The notes under the pieces were generated by a model. It had not been told where the DNA came from and ran no database searches. It saw only the letters and a program-made list of their open reading frames with translations. This document shows positions 10,571-22,900 of a DNA stretch of 48,686 bases, piece after piece; positions within the stretch are counted from its first letter, which is position 1, and each line of letters opens with the position of its first letter. This DNA is from Acanthaster planci (Eukaryota; Echinodermata; Asteroidea; Valvatida; Acanthasteridae). The DNA lies in NCBI RefSeq assembly GCF_001949145.1, contig NW_019091526.1, positions 1,072,138 through 1,120,823 on the forward strand, read 5' to 3'. The position numbers and the translations under genes are program-made.

Positions 10571-13500
10571 TTCACTCTTGCATGCGAAGCATCAAGACAC
10601 CATGCCGTGTCTCCGTTGTCCATTCATTTAGTCATAATGAGATATCGTGGTTGTAGCTTCGACAATAAACATACACGCGGATAGCTCACTCGCACGAGTC
10701 GAGTAATTTTCATTTCTGGATTTATGCCTCCTGTCCAAATTGAACCTATGCAATGTAACATTAACAACCTTTGCATTGGAACATGAACTGTGTCAAAACA
10801 CCCAAGTTAACAAGTGGTAGTATCAGTAAATTGTCTTGGTGCGAGAGAGGTGATTCGCACAAGAAGAAACATTACAAGTGCGTTGAAGTATTAAGAGTTG
10901 CCTCGGCACCGTTCCATGGTTATCTACATTTATCTTGCACACAAGTAATCCAACCGACTTTGAGGATAGATCAGGTGTGGGCGAAAAACGCCCCATTGCA
11001 CATGCTATGCACACGTTGTATAAGTGATTCGAATTTGCCAGATCTTGTAGTAATGCAACACAAAAACACCCATTAAATTTAACTAAACATTACATGTAAT
11101 TAAACATTCCTGAGTTTTACAAAAGAGAGTGCGTATAAAGTGTGTGTACTGTTTATTTCTAAACGTAAACATTGACATGGATTTCGAACCCATATTGCGA
11201 ATGTTTCCTCTTGAAATAGAAAAGGACTGCCAAAGTGTGATAACTTTTAAAGAGCAGATGGCAAGACATGCACGCAATGTCTTGGTCGTGGAACGAGCTC
11301 GATGGTACCAACACCAAATATGGTTATCGACGTCTTCACAACTACCCGTGATCCCCACGAATTAGTAGCAATATGATGTTGGTCCCTTACAGTAATGACG
11401 TAGAGTATGTCCTCATTGCCCATGTTAATTGACAAGTGTTCTGTATAGGCCTTACTCTGCTGTAGTTGCCACTGACAAGCATCAATTTTGTAGCACTGGT
11501 AAGAATTGAACCTTGCATGTCATTTTGATGCTAAGCCATGCTCCATCCAGTTTATTTCTTTATTCATTCCATTTCTTTACCCAGGGTATGCCCAAACAGT
11601 TTCAAACTGGTTTCCATTGGGACCCTGCGAACATAAATTAATACAATAGTTAGAAACTCATAATGAAAAGTAAAATTGACAAATACGACAAACATATAAT
11701 ATTTACAAATACAGACCACTTCAATATCATACACACGTGAACATTTAAATAATCAAGGCGTTAATTAAACACTGATCACGGCATGGGCGAAAACCAATGC
11801 AATGAACTTTGGCAACCAAGTTAACAACTCCATAGATCAGCTTTTTGGACTAAACAGCGCTGGTCATGGCCATTTTCTTAGTATTTTCTAAGTCACCGTG
11901 TAAGAATCCCAATATATTTGTGAGTGTGTCTGTGGCATATCTGGCTGGGGGGTGGGGGGCAGGGGGCAACTTGCCCCCAACGGACCCTTCTGATTTTTAT
12001 TTTCTATTATTTCTTTTTGACAGAAAATACTTCATAGGTGAGTAGGAAAGAAAAAAATGGGTATATTTAATTATCAAATAAATGAGCTATATTTTTTCCC
12101 CTGTGATAGTGACTGAGCCCGAAAGTGCATTTGCTTTTAAATTTGCCCCCCCCCCCCCACACTCACACACTCCGGTCGCCACATCGCAAATTTTAAGACA
12201 GACGAAGTGGGCCCACACCCAGAATGCCAGTTACATTTACTTGATTAATTCATTTCTAAAAAATTCCATGCGAGGCAAGATCCCCACTTACTTAAAAAAG
12301 AGATATATCCATGGTGCCACCGCAAAGATCGAAAAACTATTAACGACAAATGGATACGAGCCAAGTGCTAGTTGCATAATAAGAAGGAATCCCGATTTAG
12401 TCGGCAGCAGCCCCCAAGTTAAATAACAGCCATACTAATACATTTGCAAAACAAGTTCCCGTAAGACAGCAATAACTTTATACCTGTCTTGTGAAAAACA
12501 GGATATTGTTTGTCCCAACGTGTACTGCTACGAACTGTCTAAATTTTCAGTGAAAAACCCAAACCTGCTGAGTCTTGTAATAAATGTCATTTTCAAAATT
12601 TGTCTGAAATGATTAGAATGGTTGTTCAGGGTCTTTTCTTTGTGAAGCACTGGTTTAGATTGCGCAAATACGGGTACAAAACACCACCAATTCATCACTT
12701 TGAACTGTCAGACACTGAAGGGTTTATAGTATTGTATTGCCGCCAACCCTCACACCTGCGTTGATTTGTGCCACCAGACAGTATGTTAAATAAGATCATT
12801 TGATCTAGCCGGTAAAAAATTCCTTGTGCTCGCACAGGCTCATTGTCGTATCAGTCGACCGGGTCACCAAATCAATTACCAATTGGTGGTATATTTCCGC
12901 CCAAACGACCCCTAACCCCTGGACTTTAGATTGCTCGTCAAACTTAAAGGCCAAGGCAGATAGTTTAAGTTTATGTCAGGTGACTTTCCCCGACAGTTGT
13001 AATTGTTTGCCCTAAAAATGAGCTTGGCTGGCTCTTTGGGGAATAAAACGCCACAGCAGCAATTGAATATATAAGCTTCAAGAACTTTGACAAAAATGTC
13101 CAATCAAATGAGATCAACTCTTCATATTCTGCGACCTCAGAACCAAAGAAACACCAAACCAAACAAACTTTGAAATACACAGTGATCTTAAACATTTTTT
13201 GTATTACTACAATAATAAATGTATCAATAATGGCATGAACATGCGTTTTGCGCTGTTCATGGTAGTCTGAAGATATCCTATCTCACGGCGTCTTTAAACC
13301 AATGTGTTCAAAGGTTAAAATGTCAGATGCTGGTTCCCAAACGTCAAATATCCAGGACAATAAAAATCATGTAATAATGATAATGGTGAAAAATTGTATT
13401 TGGACAATGAACAGGAATTTATTCAATTGCCACGCCAAATACTACACCAAAAGGCAAACACGTATGGTAAGAGATCTTAACGCCCGGTATGTAAGCTTGA

Positions 13501-14559
13501 GGAATATGAAAACAATTTCGTAATTAAAATAGCCTATACCCATCTACAATTCGTTTGAAAGATACCTAAAAAGTGAATTATGGAACAACCGAACAATGTG
13601 ACTGTCATACGAATTGGCATCTTAACTGGCCGAGAGATAGTCACACGGCATAAGCTATTTTTGCTATGTTAGGCCTACTTGTCAGGGCTAAAAGAACTGT
13701 ACCCGCATCACCAAAACTTAACACCTAAAGTACTATTTGTAAATGCATTTTGATGAAGACGTTGCGCGCATGCTAAAGTGCTAACGCTATTGGGTTCAAG
13801 CGTTTTATGAAGAGGTTATTTGAAAAACTGTTGGCTAGTTTTCATAACTTCTGGTATTCAAATAGACGTACCTTTATAATAATTTGATCTATTGCCATGG
13901 GCGCCGCCATCTTGTCTTTACAGGTTGCACTACACCAAATACGCACCCATAAAAAATAGTGCAAAATCGGTCTGAAAAAGCGCCGCCTAGTTACTCTGGG
14001 GAAGAGGTTGGCCTCCGTTTTTTCACTGGAAATTCAAGATTACGGCCAGAAGATGACATTTTGTTTCAAATTTATTGGGGTTAGCCATACCATTAGCATT
14101 TTTAAAAAATTCACCTCTCCCCAAAGATATCGCCAAATAGTAGTAAAACTATGCGCACAGCTCTGACCGTAGCCGCCCGCTTCTATCCAAAATAGGTCCA
14201 CAATTTGTGAAAGAAACACCCAGAACTGTAAACTATCAGTCCCAAATTCGGGATTAATAGAAATATTTCTATGATCCCTCTTTATTATGGCAAGTCTTTT
14301 TGTAAAAATCCCGTGGGATCACCAAGAATTAAGGAGCTCCCGCGCGGAAATACAACCATTTGGAGGAATGCACCCCAGTGGGTGAGTATTTGGCGTAATG
14401 CAACCATAAATGGACGGACAGCTCCCATTCAAAACAACGGCCGGGTACTGTAGCCGATACAGCACTTGACTAAATTCCCCTCGGTATAGGGAATTTACAC
14501 ACTCTTGAAGAATTCCAGCTATAAAATACTATGAAGCCATTTTTGCTTTTTGATTTAGT
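10571..14559. other. intergenic, no gene recognised
   Basis: Four kilobases with only short chance frames. Low-complexity tracts are present: a G-rich stretch at about 11944-11969 and a 14-base C run near 12147. No RNA, no conserved exon and no repeat pair found by eye. Confidence 0.55.
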
Positions 14560-15239
14560 AGGGTGCCGTCATGGAATCGGAAGTTAACGTACAACTTCTG
14601 CGATCGTCCAATGAGAGCCTGCAAATTGTGGGGCGTCCACCTTTGTGACGAACTCACGAACCGGATAGAGTACCAAAGTGACTACGTCACGCGCAGAACT
14701 GTGCGTATAAAAGGCATTAGAGCGAGAATCAGCGCGTTGACCAACATGCGCACGTATTACGGCATTCGTTTGCACTACACTTTCTGTTTCAGGGCGACGT
14801 CACACTTCGGTACTCTACAGAAGGCGCAAGGGAACTGCGTTAAGGCAGAACCTTGCATTTTGTTCGATCTTGCCGTAATATACCTAGAGCTGTGGTTTAA
14901 GCAGAGTGAGCAACTGNNNNNNNNNNNNNNNNNNNNNNNNNNNNNNNNNNNNNNNNNNCGTCTCATACCTTGCTGCATATGAGCAACTGAGCGGGCATGC
15001 AGGCAAGGCTTTATACACCTGCTACGTTGGTGTAAGGGCTGTTGGCGTGGCTATATAGTGCCTAATCCCGAGTGATGCGTGTGTCGTTGAGGGGATTGTT
15101 AGGTTGAGGGGCTATTTGATGGTGCGGTAAGTGTTCCTTTTGAGAGCTTACGGTCGATTGAAGGGTGAATCGCTATCTCGCAGCGCGAGTCATGAGTGAC
15201 GTAACCCTGAGATAGATCTATTGACTTATTCAGGTCCCG
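14560..15239 (+). promoter_or_regulatory. LTR-like promoter block, interrupted by assembly gap
   Basis: GC-richer than its surroundings. It has a CCAAT motif (GTCCAATGAG near 14606), a CRE-like TACGTCAC near 14683, a TATA box GTATAAAAGG at 14705-14714 and a CGACGTCAC downstream near 14793. This CCAAT-CRE-TATA order is that of a pol II core promoter; with no host exon attached, an LTR of a retroelement is a plausible source. A 42-base gap interrupts it and GAGCAACTG occurs on both sides of the gap. Confidence 0.35.
14917..14958. other. assembly gap (42 N)
   Basis: Run of N. The 9-mer GAGCAACTG ends just before it and recurs about 20 bases after it, which suggests the gap lies in a local duplication. 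Confidence 1.
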
Positions 15240-15640
15240 GTGTGGGGCTCACTGCTCCAGGCTGTCAAAATAAAATCTTTACGCCGACACCATCAGGGGT
15301 CACGTGACATGAGATCAAAGTTGTAGTTTTCTCCCTAGGTTTTGTACACGTTTTTTACTACGCAATATTATTAGTCCTGAATTTCAAATATCAAATCAAA
15401 CTATCAACTAATATTTCATATATATTTCAATAGAAACGCAAGTCACGTGACATGACTTAAAGTAACAGTTTTTCTCCATAGGTTTAGTGCACGTTTTTCT
15501 ACAGTCAAAGAGTGTTCTCATACATCTAAGTGATTTTATATTGGGTCCATCAGCCCGTGGGGCTGTCAAAATAAATTCGTCACGATGACGTCACGTGACA
15601 CGAGATTAAAGCTGTATACAAAACCTACGTTTTTTCAGTT
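15240..15640. repeat. imperfect tandem repeat with three GTCACGTGAC palindromes
   Basis: The 10-base palindrome GTCACGTGAC is at 15299-15308, 15442-15451 and 15590-15599, each followed by AYGA-NTTAAAG or GAGATCAAAG-like sequence. GGCTGTCAAAATAAA precedes the first and third copies (15261 and 15562). Spacings are about 143 and 148 bases, so the unit is about 145 bp and diverged. Confidence 0.65.
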
Positions 15641-15879
15641 TGTTTTTTCACTTCGCACTTTTATCGATCTTATCAGTGGTTCGCCAGGGGATTACTGTGA
15701 GAATTTCAGACAAAGCAGAGGAAACTTTTCCTTACAAAAAAGATAAAAAGTATTACTATTACCAATAATTGGTTTATTATTTCATTCCTTCACCGCCAGT
15801 GGAATAATGACATAAAAGACACACATACACATACTGACATTGAAGAGGTTTACAGGGTGTAGAAAATAAAAAATTAATC

Positions 15880-16505
15880 CAAGTAGCATAAAGTCAAAGC
15901 GTTGTTATTATCCGATGGAGTGTTATTGTTACTTTTCCCCACCATTAACATACTTGAGGATAGTGAGTGGTGAGTTTACAAGGGAGTCATTAAATATTGC
16001 AAGGAAACTCAGGGGGCCAATGCGCGTTCCCTTTGGGACACCACCACTAAGCAATTTCCAGTTACTGNGTTTCACCACGATAGCGGACACACTGCTCTCT
16101 TCGCTCAGGAAGTCGGCCATCCATGTGATGACTGATCGGCGAGCTCCAAGCTTAATGAGTTTGTTCACGAGTATATTATGAGCAACTGTGCTCACATTAC
16201 GTAGTTTATCTGCATTTCTGTGCAGGGTATCCAACAGTTTTACCACATAGTGAGTCGTGGATACTGTTTTCCTATTTCCATATTGGTTTGGGTCAATTTA
16301 GCTATTTAATATCGTCCAACAACCAATCAACAATAAACCCTTCTCCAATCTTGGCGAAATGATCCATCAAAGAGATTGGTCTCAGTTTGTCCGAAGTAGC
16401 AGGCATGGTTTTAGGGATTGGAACCATCACAGCTTTCTTCCATTGTTGCGGGACTACTCCCTCACTATACGAGGAGTTGAGTATATCTGCTACAGGGCCA
16501 TGAGC
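15880..16505 (-). pseudogene. dead LINE reverse transcriptase fragment (Jockey/CR1-like)
   Basis: Read on the minus strand: GPVADILNSSYSEGVVPQQW, then KAVMVPIPK, DKLRPISLM, a frameshift and stops near 16300, QYGNRKTVSTTHYVVKLLD, KLIKLGARRSVITW, SGGVPKGTRIGPLSFL, and LKYVNGGEK. This is the finger-palm order of non-LTR reverse transcriptases. The catalytic Y-x-D-D is changed to YVNG, so the copy is dead. One N at 16068 lies within it. Confidence 0.75.
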
Positions 16506-18599
16506 TCATAAGCATAAAATTAAAAACTCCGAAACAGTTCTGTATTTGTCCTCAATCACATCTCGTTTATTATATTCCAGGAAAAAACTACTCACATTTC
16601 ACCAATATATGAGCACATGCCCACACGTGTTTAGGCAAATAAATAAATGAATATCAATATGTAAAATTATACAAGTTATAAAAAACACAAAATGCAATTA
16701 GTTAGTCGAAAAAAGCACCAGGAAAGAATTCCATTTGCGACAGAATGACCCCGTGTGGTTACAAGAAATATATATTTCGGCAGAAAAAAATCTCTAAAAA
16801 TTATTTTTTTGAAAACTGGAAAGGAAGGCACTTTCGCGCTCATTTTAATTTTATAGATATGAAAACGGCAGATTTACAAAATTAAATTGACAGTGTTATC
16901 TTGGAAATCGGATCAACCTAATATAAATGATTCATTATCCAAGTTGATACAAAGGTTAGTCTTTTCCTTGATCGAGGAAACTACTGCAGACCAAAAGGAG
17001 AGCGTGTGAGTGCATGAGCAACATAAATGAATACGAGTTTCCTCTTCGGTTTTTCAAGGTACACCTTTTAGTGATGGACTTTTAAATTTAAAACAGAAAA
17101 CTATCTGTACCTAAGACTCTATGTGTTAATCTATATTGAAACCATCGTAACCTGGTATCCACGGTACTTTTTAAAAGGAATGTTAAAAATGGTGGACCAT
17201 TTTGAGGAGTCGTAATCTATATGAAGCTCACTATTCCACTCGGTTGTAAACGTACGAGTGATTTTCTTACTAGAAGTCAGCACCAAAAACATAGTACGAG
17301 AGCCTTTTTTGTCCCTCAAAAGAGTACAGATTAAAAGGTATGACAGAAAATTGGATAACAAATTCATCTAAATTAAAAAAAAATTGGAAATGATTTGTTA
17401 ACCCCCATAATTACACCTATGTATTCCAAAAAAATAGTTCTAATATTATACTTTACCTTAAATCCATGACATGAAAGAAATTGACCATTTTCATTCAAGA
17501 GATCGAAAACAAAATTGACACCAGCAGACTCTTAATGCTTATAATAAATGCATTTCTTACCAACTTTGACTTTGTCGTTCTGCCAAAGAGTATCAAAAAG
17601 GAAGTCTTTAATAGAGGTTTTCCCGCGCAACGTTTTAAAGTTGGCGCTCCAATTAACGTTAGGCTCATTCAATTTAGAGCGAAATTGATTGACGATCCAG
17701 ATCAACATTCATTTAGCCAAAGTAATCGATCAATTTAACTCCTTGAGCATGCGACTGCAAATTCAGGTTAACCGCTATTCAATTTGGAAAATCCTAGAAA
17801 CAGCAGTCAAATTCGCACGGTCTCTCTGTGGTACTCGTAATAGGCATGTGATTCGTGAATAGGTGAGGTTTTCTGAAATCCGTGCAATGCTTTTCATCGA
17901 AATGCAATTTATAAATTTGAAATGTTTGAGGTTTGAATAATTTATTCAAATTACATCATGTAGAAAACGTGTTTCACCGGCAAAAATATCTGTCTTAGTA
18001 CACCAGCCACCTTGGTGAGAGAACCTCTTATTCTATGAGCTCAAACGTTGAAATAAGATGGCAGCAGCTCTTGTTCGCTACACAGGAATATCTAATGTTG
18101 ATCGTTGTCGTTTGATTGAAGCATTTATGGGAAATTGCCAAGATTATCTAGAACTGGTAGTCAACCTTGGAATAATGACGATTTATGAAAAGAAAGAAAA
18201 AAAATTGTTTCGTGCAATACAAAATTTTCTCCTTTAAAATAAAGAATAAAAACTCCATTTAACGTTTAACTCCATTAACATTTAACAAAAGAAAAGTATA
18301 TATTTATACAGTTAAATGAAAAGGTCGGGGTAATAAAGGTCCAGAGCAAATATCGCCAGCAATTAAGAAGTTTCTAGAACTGTACATCTATTATAATTAT
18401 ACAGAAACTTCTATATTGTCTCCAATATTCAGGCCACGTGTACTTTTAAAAGCTTACATTGACCATTGATGAAAATAAAAATAAAATTTGGGTGCCAATC
18501 CGCCTCCCTGTCACCCAGAGCGAAATTGATTGACTCCTGTGCTTCATGAAATTATGATACTGTTACTAAATTGAATCCTTGAAAGTGAACGATTCGACG
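16506..18599. other. intergenic, AT-rich, nothing recognised
   Basis: No gene. A near-repeat of AGAGCGAAATTGATTGAC occurs at about 17677 and again at about 18519. A small hairpin (AAGTTTCT...AGAAACTT) lies at 18369-18410. Confidence 0.5.
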
Positions 18600-19890
18600 T
18601 CTTCAAACGAAATTGAATGCGCAAAGTTTCGAACATGAACCACGGGAATAACGGCCTTCAAGAAATCGCTCGAATGTGAATGTACGTTCACAAATTTGAA
18701 TGCTGTTTACAAAACATATAGTCTTGTGGTGTGCACCTGGGTAAATTTTGACCAAGCTGTAAGGACATCCATCCAAAACGGTTCCCATTAAAGAAATCTG
18801 TACTAACAAAAAGTGAATTCAACGAGCCCCCTTCCAGTAAAAGCGTGAATGGAATCCCAAATATTTTATGGCACAGGAATACCCAACCCCCAGTTATTAT
18901 CTGCAACCAGGAGTTTGCGGAGCCAGATTATCTTCAGACATTATCCCTAACGTCCACCATGCGCAGCCCACCTTGGCTGTAATCTTGTACCATTTGATTT
19001 TCTACTATTCCGGTCAGTGCCCCTCAAAATAAATTCAAACAACATAGTGTTTAGTTCACTAACAGTATGGTGGGGGGATCAGGTATGCTTAAAAGAAGAA
19101 TTTAACGTAAGCTTAGACAAAAGAATCAACTACGGTAATCTTGCCAAGCACCGTAAGATTCCTCCTGGACCATTTCATAATCAAATTACGTAGATATAAA
19201 ACAGCATTGATGTAATCAAGTAAAACCATCGAGTGCAGGTTTATAGAGAATATAATACCAAGTATTTTAAATGTTTCCCTGACACGTACCCAGTGCATCT
19301 TAAGCTCGCCACAGAACTTCTCTCTACTGCCTATTTTGAACCAATCCAAACCACTTTCGTTTTATCAATGTCGACTTTCAATCCCGAAGCATCAGCAAAG
19401 GTATCTAGAATTTTAAAAGCAGCATTCTTAGAATTTCTGACCCATCAAGAAACAGAACAGTATCTTCTGCATACTGGGAAAGATTAAATTTTCTGCCATC
19501 TATCTCAATACTTCGGCGCACAAAAGAAATAGATAAGGACTGAGACCATCACCTTGTCTGCAACCCCTTTCAATATTGAAGGATTCAGCAAAAAATCCAT
19601 TCACAAGAACTGAAGATGTTGCCTGGTTATAAAATGTATTAACCCACCTATTTATGGACGGAAATTAATTTATCTGAAACCTTGTATGTAAAATCATGTG
19701 ACACAGAATCGAACGCCTTTTCGAAATTAACAGAGACCAGTAATTCAGGGATCTTATTTCCAGGCTCAGTACTGTAGGTATTCCTGGCCAATTTCGGAAA
19801 ATGTAGGAATGAATTAGTAATACTAGCATTCTTTTGCAAGCAACATAGAACGAACATTCGAATTTCCGTTTCTGTTTAACAAATAACAAC
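18600..19890 (-). pseudogene. dead LINE reverse transcriptase fragment (L1/Tx1-like)
   Basis: Minus-strand frames, in order: LLVSVNFEKAFDSVSHDF (about 19740), [28 protein letters not shown] then [10 protein letters not shown] (about 19540), LSQYAEDTVLF (about 19470), FKILGIIFSINL and WSRRNLTVLGKITVV (about 19150), then a C-terminal GGLRMVDV (about 18960). This is the L1 order of motifs A, B and C plus the L1-specific thumb and tail. There are several stops and frame changes, and YADD is altered to YAED. Confidence 0.8.
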
Positions 19891-19998
19891 TCTATTTCAA
19901 AGAGGGTGCATTCAGTTGTGTAGAGTTAGCGTTTAATTTCCTGATATTGCACTAGTTTAGTATGTTGGCATTCATTTTTGCGCGAAATTGAATGCAGC

Positions 19999-20479
19999 GT
20001 TAAAACGCTGCTGCAAGATTCTCAAGAAGTTAGTGCGAGCTGGTGCACAGTCTACTTATGAGTCGTTTGGGGGTGCACCATGTACGGTGTCCGCTTTCAA
20101 GCACTACCAAGACTTCCTAGACCCATGAACTTAATGTAAATCCCTCCAGCGAGAGAGCATGAGACCAAACAACCTCAGAAATCACGTGATCTGATTGTTC
20201 AATCAACAGCCTCGCACTCACCTGATCGAACTTCTGTGACTTCTGTTAACTTTTCCCCACCTACCTTTTGAGAGGGGTGTCAATCATGGCCCTGGCAGTG
20301 ACTGAAACCGGGGGGGGGGGGGGAGGAATTATGCACCCCCATATGTTTGTGCACAAAACACTACTACATATGTTAATACACGCAAATATCTACTCCCCTC
20401 TAAAGTATTCCTTCCCCCTTTGGAAAATGTATCAGGCCACTGTCTGGGATAATTGACGGTGTGTCTGGAAGCTTGTGGT
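19999..20479. repeat. dispersed repeat family C, copy 1
   Basis: Closely matches 29190-29662 from GTTAAAACGCTGCTGCAAG to GTGTCTGGAAGCTT, with ATCACGTGATCTGATTG, TTTTCCCCACCTACC and GGCCCTGGCAGTGACTGAAA held between them. The G-run after the last block differs in length (12 against 7). No long frame. Too similar to be ancient, so probably a recent non-autonomous element or segmental copy. Confidence 0.75.
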
Positions 20480-21039
20480 TGGTGCTAATGCTGGAAACAG
20501 AAAGCGTGTTGACCTGGAGAAGCCCTTGTGATTGATTGGGCCGAGCCTGCGCCTGGAGAGGCTGCGTGGAATTATTTACATAATGTCTAGGCCCAGCTGT
20601 AGTGCTATAATGGCCTTGGATGAGTGAGTTGCTGTGTTTAGAGCATGACATTGTATAGTGGAATTTCCCGTGTATTTTTAGTATTGCCGATGTATTTCAG
20701 TATTGTTAAATTCAGCGCCCCCACTGCAGACCACGCCCCCCAAAGAACACTTCCTTCACAAGACATACTGAGAAGTCTGCATAGGAAAGCCTACGTCTGA
20801 TTTGTTTTGAAAGAAACAGAAACAGACATTGAATAGGAATTGATTATAACTAGAACTAAATCTGCAGAGCCAATTTGGCCACGTACAACGTGCCGAGTTT
20901 CGTCAAAAACTGACGTAGGTGACTCGTCGGAGGGTCGTGTGCCTGCTCAAGAATTAGAATTCGTTTGTGTGCCCAACAGAAGTTAAATTCTTAGAAATGT
21001 TTAGTTGATTGGTAACTTGTTTGAATATTCATGATTGGA
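20480..21039. other. intergenic, nothing recognised
   Basis: A minus-strand frame of 83 codons spans 20400-20651 but begins inside the family C repeat and shows no domain. Confidence 0.5.
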
Positions 21040-22330
21040 ATAAACCATTCATGTTGTCGTTGAAAACTACCGACTATGGGATACCTGTCAGCACTGGCAC
21101 TGAGGGAGTCCTTCTTGTGCTGCATTTCAATCAAAGAAACCTTATTTTTTACAGTTTGATGACAAACACACTTTAAATGAGTAACATGACATTTATTATC
21201 AAAATGGTGTCATAATTTGTCATACCTTGTATATTCTAATCAAATTGAACATATATTTTGCGATTTTAAACTAAAGCAAATGAAAATGAATACTAACTTC
21301 CGAAGGGTCACGGTAAAACACAGATTTTCAGCGAATATTTTGTCAATCCGAAATCCCAGTCACGTATTTGTAACATCTTTAATGAGACGTAACGCACATT
21401 CATTGATTTGAAGGATGCAAAACGAAGTCGAATGCTTGTTATTGCAAAATTGAAACCAGTTGTTATTAAATCGTTTCAAAGTCTACGCTAAACTGAAGTT
21501 TTATTTTACGTAACGACCTGCCATGAATCCCTTTTGCCTCTTGTTAATGATGTATGATAAAACAAGTTGCTTGGAAATACTGGAAGAGGCTAGCTTGTAA
21601 GATGTATCAAAATCCGAAATGGGACGCCTTTTTTTTTCAAAAACTGACGAAGTTTATCTCCTTTAGGCAAGAGCGTAATGATACCGAATTTCTGAGTGAC
21701 AGACACTGAGAGAAAGGTGTATTGTTTCTGTGTAATTGAACCTGTATGGCTTTTTTGTAATACAGTTGAACGGGAAGATACAGAAAAATCATAGACTCTA
21801 AGTTTGCTGACAAACACAATATAATCCTTCATGAGTAACATTACATTCATTATCAAAGTGGTGTCATGATTTCTGTAGCCTTGTATATTTCCAATGAAAT
21901 TGAACTCAAATTTTGTTAATTTGAATTACAGCAAATGAAAATGAATACTCAATAACGACGGTTTACTGTAAAAGACAGATTTTAAGTGAATAAAATTGGA
22001 CATGGGTTACAATTTGCAACGGATACGTCAAATCGATAGCCTAACTGCTTTTTTAACCTCTTAAATGAAACGTAATGCACAGTCATTCAATTATTTGAAG
22101 GATGCTAAACAAAGTCGAATGCTCGTATTGCGAAAATGAAGCAAAGTTTCAAATCGTTTACAAAATCCATGCCAAATTAAATTTTTGTTTTACAAATTAA
22201 AACAGCACCTTTTCCGAAATCGGTCAGTACAACCTATATTACCCAGTCTGGCCTTGTTATGCAAAGTCCGACACATCAAAATCCGAAAATATACAAAATG
22301 TGTATTTTGCCGTGGAAAAGGTTGGGGTAT
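21040..22330. repeat. tandem duplication, unit about 640 bp, two copies
   Basis: The block GACAAACACA..TGAGTAACAT..ATTATCAAA-TGGTGTCAT at 21161 recurs at 21808, followed in both by CCTTGTATATT, AGCAAATGAAAATGAATACT, AACGCACATTCATT/AATGCACAGTCATT, and TTTGAAGGATGC-AAAC-AAGTCGAATGC. Diverged by many substitutions, so an old duplication. No coding function visible. Confidence 0.65.
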
Positions 22331-22697
22331 ACAGTCAAAATCCCCGCAATGTTATTATTCGTTTAAGAATCCAATACTAAATGGGAAAATATTTCACTTT
22401 CTTGTATGATTTGGGGTGTGGTTTTTTTCTAGGAAAACAAAGTCCAAATATGCACCAGGTCTGATTCAGTAAATAGTTATTGTAATTCACAACAATAACG
22501 TAAACCTGGAACCCAAAACAAAGAAACAGACAAAACACTGCACCTGGTCATTACTATGCAAGTAAACTGAAAAAGAAAGAAAGAAAAGAATTACAAAATA
22601 AGAGAGGACATGACGATTACATGCTAATTAATTAATTATAATTAAATTTCTTGACAAGCCTCGTCAGATCATTGCCGATAGGTCTGTGGAGATGTGC
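22331..22697. other. 3' flank of METTL27-like gene
   Basis: AT-rich with ATTA repeats near 22625-22645; no canonical polyadenylation hexamer was seen on the minus strand. Confidence 0.5.
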
Positions 22698-22900
22698 TTA
22701 TATTACCTTCAGGACGAATGCATAGCAATACTCAGCTTTTCCATCGGGTTTGGTTGTGTAGTACACATTTCGCCTCTTCTCCAGGTATTCAAAGCGTCCT
22801 TCATCTGCCATCTTGTGAAGAGCGCCATCTAACTTACCGTTGCCGTAAAGCTCACATCGAGTGAGACCATATTCATAGGTGTCAAATATGATGTAACCCC
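22698..22900 (-). CDS. METTL27: METTL27-like gene, terminal exon
   Basis: Acceptor ttgattgtcaccag on the minus strand. Two bases complete the first Gly of a Gly-Gly pair, then YIIFDTYEYGL (strand 5), a helical part with DGALHKMADEGRF, and the last strand EYCYAFVLKVI before TAA. No canonical AATAAA was seen in the 300 bases downstream on this strand. Confidence 0.9.

Noticed and set aside
11129-11365. 78-codon open frame (+) opposite a 91-codon frame (-)
   Set aside because: The two frames overlap on opposite strands, neither has a recognisable domain, and neither has flanking splice signals matching a gene.
12082-12426. 114-codon open frame
   Set aside because: Begins in a C-run region; no domain, no splice context and no codon bias that I can see.
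14563-14982. 139-codon open frame
   Set aside because: It crosses 42 N bases and overlaps a promoter-like block; no family resemblance.
15240-15640. CRISPR-like array
   Set aside because: Only three units, diverged and about 145 bp long, in an animal genome; it is a tandem repeat.
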